From positions 67,350,445 to 67,414,444 of the forward strand of contig OZ023273.1 in assembly GCA_964007475.1 (NCBI GenBank): a DNA stretch of 64,000 nt, read 5' to 3'. The notes under the pieces are model-generated. The model ran no database searches and was not told the origin of the DNA. It saw only the letters and a program-made list of their open reading frames with translations. This document shows, one piece after another, positions 57,845 to 64,000 of this stretch. The stretch's first letter is position 1; every line of letters begins with the position of its first letter. The DNA is from Hybos culiciformis (Eukaryota > Arthropoda > Insecta > Diptera > Hybotidae). Made by a program: the position numbers and the translations under genes.

Positions 57845-60223
57845 TGTAAACAGTAAACCACATTTCAACTCAACCACGGTTGGATTATCATGTAAACTAG
57901 GTAGTTAACGTAAATGTTGAAAAAACTAGATCCTCCAGAATATTTAGAAAGAAATATATATTTTCCAGCAGGAGCAGCACAAAGCCTTCAAATGTATCTG
58001 GAATGTCAATCCTATCAAAATAATTTTAGTTAATATTCAAACTCAAATAGTGTTTCTGTTGTTTAAGATTTCGCATTCAAATTTAAAATAAAAAACAGAA
58101 TTTTGTTGCTGGCAATTGACGGCCTTCAGTGAATACATCGGAATTTAATAAAAAGTGAAATATCATTTTAGATACACAATTCAAAGGTTATGAATTTCTA
58201 TTTTGAAATCTAACCAAATTGGCTTAACATGAAATATACAAAAAAAAACAAAAATTATCTTTATATTCATTTTTCTTTATCATTTTATATGTAAATTTAT
58301 ATTTTATGTTTTCAATATATCTTCAAAAAGTAAAATTTTTCAAACTTTTAAGTTTATTTTTAGAGAAAACATAAAAAAATTACTTGCAGGTGAAACCTTT
58401 TACCTTTTCTTATTTTTTTGTAAAAAAAAAACAAAAAAACATCTGTACATACGAATATAAAATACATTTTTATTGTTATTTTTTAAGATCATAAAAAAAT
58501 ACATTGTTTACTCACATGCGAGATGTCACAGGTGAGGTGTATAATTGGCCGGGAAATTTTATTTCAAATTTTAACATAAATTTAAATTAAAAAATAATAA
58601 AATATTGATTAATTTTAAAATAATCCGAATTTGGAAATAGTTTTATTTTTATATTTATTATTATTTCTTTTTTATTTGAAATAATGTTCAACAAATTAAA
58701 GTAATAAGTACTTATATAATTTATTTCGTCCAATTTCCGGCTACATATTTTCAGTTTAACCGACGTAACAAACATGCCTTAAAATTGATGAAAATTTATT
58801 ATGTACATTCTCGAGAATTTCTAAATACACTTGGCCTTCGAATTACGCGGTAGATTCGAAACCGCGTAAATTGAGACACAGCACTCATATAAAACAGGAG
58901 GACATGTTCAAGCCTTATATAGGCATAACTACCATGTAAAAATGTATACATTTTATGCTGAAATAAAAATTGGTTGTACCTGTATTTTTAGTTTCCAAGC
59001 TTGAAGTCTTGTTGTGCTATATAGGCTGCAAAAGGCATACATTTTCAAGATAACTCGGAATTCATTTATTTATGTGTTTAAAAAAAACATTAAATTCAAT
59101 TTTTCATAACAGATTATAAAAATTCGATTTAAGACAAAAAAACGAAAACATAATGTGCTATTCTCACTCTTTGTCAGGAACTTTCAAAATCAAGGATTTT
59201 TTAACCCGCATTAAAACGAATCCTGTTTTTTTTTGACAAACTCTTTATAATCAACCCAAGTTTTGAATATTCCTATGATTATATTAACCATTATATAGAA
59301 ATTTCCTATACATTTCTGAAAACCTTTGAAAATTAATAGGAAATTTTTTTTAATAATTTTCCAATGAAAACGATCGGAATTCGTGAAAAAAAACCCAAAC
59401 TATCTTTATGCATCATAAAAAAAAAATTTTTTTTCAATCTATTAAAATATGTTCTTAACTGACTGCCTTAAACCGTAACTGAACTGAAAATTTTATTATT
59501 CTTATGAAATTGTTTTTGATAAAGAAACACACTTAAAAAAAATGTGTAAAGCAAAATATAATCGTCGTATACAGCGGGCTCAGAATATAATAATGAAGTA
59601 AATATGTTCACATTTATATGAAAAGGTAAAAAAATATTGGAATCTTCATAAATAATTTATTACATTTTTGCACTTATAATGTATCTGATATAAATAACTA
59701 CAATATTAAACGAGCTAAAATAAAAAACTGCAAGTTTGCGTATCTTTTTATGGCCTTTCGACTCAATTATTTTGTAATATTTCGAAATATAACTTTTGAA
59801 ATGGAAAAAATTAGCGAAGTAATAACTGAAGAAAACAAATCATATTTTTGTTTTTAATAGTAGATTAAAAGGTGGGGCGGAGGAAATTTTCAGGGGGCAA
59901 TTATAAAATCATGTTTAGTGGAATGCGCAATAAACGATTTGGTCACAAAAAAAAGAAATCGCATAGAAATCACCAACCGTGGTGATTTACGGTTAAACTT
60001 AACAAAATGTACACCAAAAATCAAAATATTAATAAGCCAACATTAAAGCGCAATCATTACATTGATTTATCTTTTAAATAAAGTCAAATATAAAGCAGTA
60101 TTACCTTTTCTCGTTTTATTTATTTATATATTTAATATCACATTTTTTTTAGAATAGGGGGCATTCAAAACCTTTGAGGTGTTGTAGTGGGCCATGAATG
60201 AAATAAGGTTTGGAAACACTGCA
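57845..60223. other. AT-rich noncoding stretch
   Basis: No gene is seen. A perfect 9-bp hairpin TTACGCGGT/ACCGCGTAA lies at about 58842-58868. The end of the stretch, GGTTTGGAAACACTG at about 60207-60221, looks like a hAT-type right terminus abutting the FB-A copy 3, but no matching left terminus was found. Confidence 0.5.
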
Positions 60224-60350
60224 CTAGTCAATACTTATATCACGACACCGTTAGGTCGAGTGATATAATATTGACAAGTGTCCAGGTGTTTTTGTGTATA
60301 TACAGAACGAGCTGTATAACAAATTTTATTAACATGTTTTGTATACTGTT
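60224..60350. repeat. Foldback family FB-A, copy 3 (partial)
   Basis: It matches the centre and right arm of the 34181-34380 palindrome: AGTCAATACTTATATCACGA, GGTCGAGT, TTGACAAGTGT, TTTTTGTGTA and ACAGAACGAG. The left arm is cut off at the CACTAGTC junction with a possible hAT terminus. Confidence 0.8.
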
Positions 60351-63300
60351 TTAAGAGGTAGTTGCAATCAATACATTTGCAATGCAAAAAATAAACAAAA
60401 GTTCAAAATGAAGAAAGTAAATAAAATTTACTTAATACGGAGAATGTAAATAAAATTTACTTAATTAAATAATTACATGTGTATTGACGCATGTAATGTA
60501 CAGCTAAATTTACGATTGTAAATACAACTTACCGAGCACATGCACATTAAAATTATTAAATCATTTAAATTTCTAAATCAATTGACTAGCTTAGCTTTAT
60601 TTGTAATTCCGTATGGTATAAAAAGTACAGATTTAATTTGTATAATAAATTACACCTAAGCATTATCATTTAAGTCCATTTTAATGTCATGCTTATGATT
60701 TATGTTTAATTTGATTTTTTTTTTTTGAGTGTACAAGAAAAGAATTTTTTTTTAAAAAAAATCAATTCAAGGGTAACTAAATCAACAATCTGTAAATCGT
60801 AATTTTATTTTATATAAATATAAAAGGATTTCAATTCAATTTTCAATTGCATTTTCATTTTATATGTTGTATTTTTTTTTATCACTTCTTATACATATAA
60901 TATATGTATCCTATATATACACCAGTACACCTATAGTGTAGGTAGATTTGCAGAAGATACGAAATTGAATTCAAAAAATTCTTAAAGATTGAATTCAAAT
61001 GATTTTATGTGAAATTTTTATCGAATAAAAGCTAAATAAATGTAATTTTATATGTGATGTGTGTGTATGAAATTGTATATATATTTAATGCTGCTTAAGA
61101 AAAATTTTAAAATAAAGATAAAAATAATATTTATTTTATTTTTATTTGATATGATTTTAAAATTGCGGCGAACATTTATTTAACTCACAAGAGTGAATTT
61201 AAATTTATAGATCTTTCTGCAATCATTAATTTCAATTAATTTTAATAAAAAATTTTTGTAGAAAAAAAATTCAACAATAATGTATACCAACTACTTTGGA
61301 CAATGTACATACCAACTACTTTGGAGTGTTAGTTGGCTGGAAATAAAAGGCCGTACTAATAATATTAATAATTGTCATTTTTGTTGTACTTTTACTACTC
61401 TCTATACACATATAGTAGCTTCGGTCTTTTCGCAGAAAAGAAAATCATGTTTTTAATCAAATTTGAAAATTGAGATGAATTAATTATAATTGAAATATTT
61501 GAATAAACTCAATTGTTTACACCATTTTTGGTACAGGATTATTTATCTTTTCAATTTATAGATACATTATGCATATAATATAATTATGTCAAAAATTAAC
61601 CCTGTAAGCCAGATATTTATTTATAATATAATAATTATAAATATAAATTGTAGTTTTTATAAAATTTTGTAATTATCTTTATGCTTCCAAAGGTTAGCTA
61701 TAAAAATATCTTAAAGGATATTTTTCGATATTATCACATAACATATCCTTAATTATGCGTTCCCTATAACACAATATCATTAAAAGAAATTAAGGAAGGA
61801 AAAAGTTTTCATATACATATTATATATATCCTACTGACATATATTTATACAAAGCTTTATACTTCAACAAATTTTTGTGTAATATATTGTGCAAATATAC
61901 ATATCTATGAATGTAATGTACATAATACACATAATTATAATGTATATATATGCACATACATTAAACAAATAGTAAAGTATATCAAAACAACCAAACAACA
62001 TAATATGAAGTAAGTAAGTATAAATAATAAAAATAACTTTTATTATAATTTAATTAAATATAAATATTAAATATACAAAGTATTTATTTTTTTTTGTATC
62101 ATGACATGGGAAAAACCTTTGTTTTAATGACAAAGTGTTCCATTTATGTTATTAAAATTAAAAATAAAAATGTTTTGAATTATAAATAGAATATAAGTAT
62201 AAGGATAATACTACACGCGAAATGCTTGAATTTGAATGAACAAAACTTATTTTGTATAACTTTTCATCTCATCCGAAGATGTATATATATATATATATAT
62301 ATATAAAATACGAGAAGTTGTAAATTTTCGTATGCAGTTTTGTATCAAGATCAAGATTTGATTACAAAAAAGGGAAGAAATCGTGCTTTCCAAAAAACTG
62401 CGGAATCCTCTTATAACACTTTAATCTATTTTATGACTAATTTAATATCGATTAATATTAAAAACAAAAAATTCATGAGCGATTATATCTAAGTTAACTC
62501 TATAGGTATAACCATGGTTTCAATGTAAATTCAATATATAAAGTTAAACACTGTTTTGTATATTATTAAATACAATTTATTATTAATTTCACTCTATCTT
62601 TGGCAACACAATTAAAGAATATTTATATAATATGTTTATTTTACTATATACTAATTTATAATTTTTATCAAAATTATAAAGAAAATTAGATATTTTTATT
62701 ATACATCGTATATGTAGGTATATTATAAAATAAACTTTCTTTTCATAATTTACGAATTCTAATTATAAAACGATGATAACATAAATTTTAATATTTAGCC
62801 AACTAAATTTATTCTTCTTATATACAACATATAAAGTTATCATCCACCAAAAATGAAGAATTTTCTTACGAAAAAAAAAATTAAAGGATTTATTTTCATA
62901 AGGTGCAAATAAAGAATAGAAAAAGATAATTGGAAAATGATACATAAATAAATTTTAATAAGATTTAAATAGAAAATCGCCTTTAAATAAAAATAAATTA
63001 TATATAGCCATTTAGATAGAATGAGAAATATTTAAGGCATATATAACTAAATTATTAAATTTTTTCATAGCAATGGAATAACAGAGATCTTATTCAAAAA
63101 TTTAATCTTTTTCATGAAAATTGTAGTAATTTAAAACAAATCAATTTTTTGTTCATTATAATAAGATATACTGTCTACTGATGCACAAATTTCGGTGTAA
63201 TACGATTTATAATTTCAGTTTCGTATTAAAGCATATAAATTGGATTTCATATTAGGTATTCAATTTTTTTTTTAATTTTTTTACAAGAAAACACTGACTG

Positions 63301-64000
63301 TTCAACTAACTGCACAAATAGGTTCATCATAATATTCGTCTTTTCTTAAAGTGAGAAGAGCTAGTATATCAAGAGAGATTTAGAGTATAGTCTTATACCA
63401 TACGATATACACAGATGTACTTGTTATCAAAATTAAATGTACTTCGAATGGTTTAACTAAAAAATATTCAACAAAATAATTGAATGGAATGATTTTCATA
63501 AATATCCACAATTAGTATGTACAGTTTGAATTTTTTTATGATGAAAAAGCTAAAATGTTTTACAATCAATTACACTATTATTAATATGTTATTATTTTAT
63601 ACTTCAATAAGTTATAAAATTAAATTATTTCTAGCTCTAATATAATTTTAATTGTATTACATTATATAGTTAGGTTAATAAAGTTTGTATATGTGCAATT
63701 ATCTATTACTTATTATATTTTAATAACCATATATAAGATTATTATCCGTATTTCATTTAAAAATAAAATAAAAATTAAATAAATTGGAAATTAAAACACA
63801 ATATATGTATATAACAAAAAAGATAAACTTTTAAAATGATGAGTGAAATAAAAATATTAAATAAATTAGGTATTCTTAAATTAAAATTATTATTATTATA
63901 TAAATATAATCAGACTTTTGGGTTTAATATACCTTTACATAGTATTAAAAAATATATATATATATACAAATACAATTAAATCTTACACAATATGGATATA
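60351..64000. other. AT-rich noncoding stretch to window end
   Basis: About 3.6 kb with no supportable gene or element boundary. ATACCAACTACTTTGGA is repeated with a 25-base spacing at about 61284 and 61309. A (TA)n tract lies at about 62281-62306 and another at about 63950-63965. Sequence at 60470-60540 shares ACATGTGTATTG and related words with 35615-35680, suggesting that the FB-A element once extended further. Confidence 0.5.

Noticed and set aside
59870..60223. hAT element ending GGTTTGGAAACACTG
   Set aside because: The right end looks plausible, but no matching left end or target duplication could be identified.

Overview
This is a eukaryotic nuclear window that is very AT-rich and gene-poor. 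It has long A/T homopolymers, TA and TTA microsatellites, short introns of about 55 bp, and a dense layer of transposable elements. The gypsy, hAT, BEL/gypsy-like and jockey/I-like elements, the tandem-repeat galectin, the insect-type Env/F-like protein and frequent TATGTACATA-type motifs suggest an insect, plausibly a dipteran. The species is inferred, not shown. Splice sites were called by eye and no database was searched.

Layout. 1-6.2 kb: a decayed inverted-repeat element (277-1588), then AT-rich noncoding DNA. 7.2-9.5 kb: a two-domain galectin gene whose central intron carries a MITE; a second MITE copy lies at 13.2 kb in the other orientation. 15-18.4 kb: a tRNA-like SINE head, a hairpin-rich insertion between 35-bp direct repeats, an LTR followed by a tRNA-Lys-type primer site, and a small foldback with 9-bp flanking repeats. 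21.5-24.5 kb: a tiny hAT MITE, then an intact envelope/F-like gene (696 codons) without gag or pol, followed by LTR-like sequence. 26.4-29.8 kb: nested elements. 33-40 kb: hAT elements, tRNA-like sequences and foldbacks. 41.46-46.62 kb: a structurally complete gypsy/Ty3 element with identical LTRs. 47.2-51.3 kb: a degraded LTR element containing a two-gene DNA transposon. 51.6-57.8 kb: a LINE fragment, its paralogous empty site, and two hAT elements. 57.8-64 kb: mostly featureless AT-rich DNA.

Only two genes look potentially host-functional: the galectin and the isolated Env-like gene. The other clear coding sequences are transposon-borne: gypsy Gag-Pol, the split transposase with its unrecognised partner, and hAT and LINE relics. 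Seven hAT-type elements have exact 8-bp target duplications, yet their termini differ, so several families have been active here. The most unusual object is the 3.45-kb transposon at 47792-51243, which pairs an IS5/ISL2EU-like transposase with a divergently transcribed protein I do not recognise.
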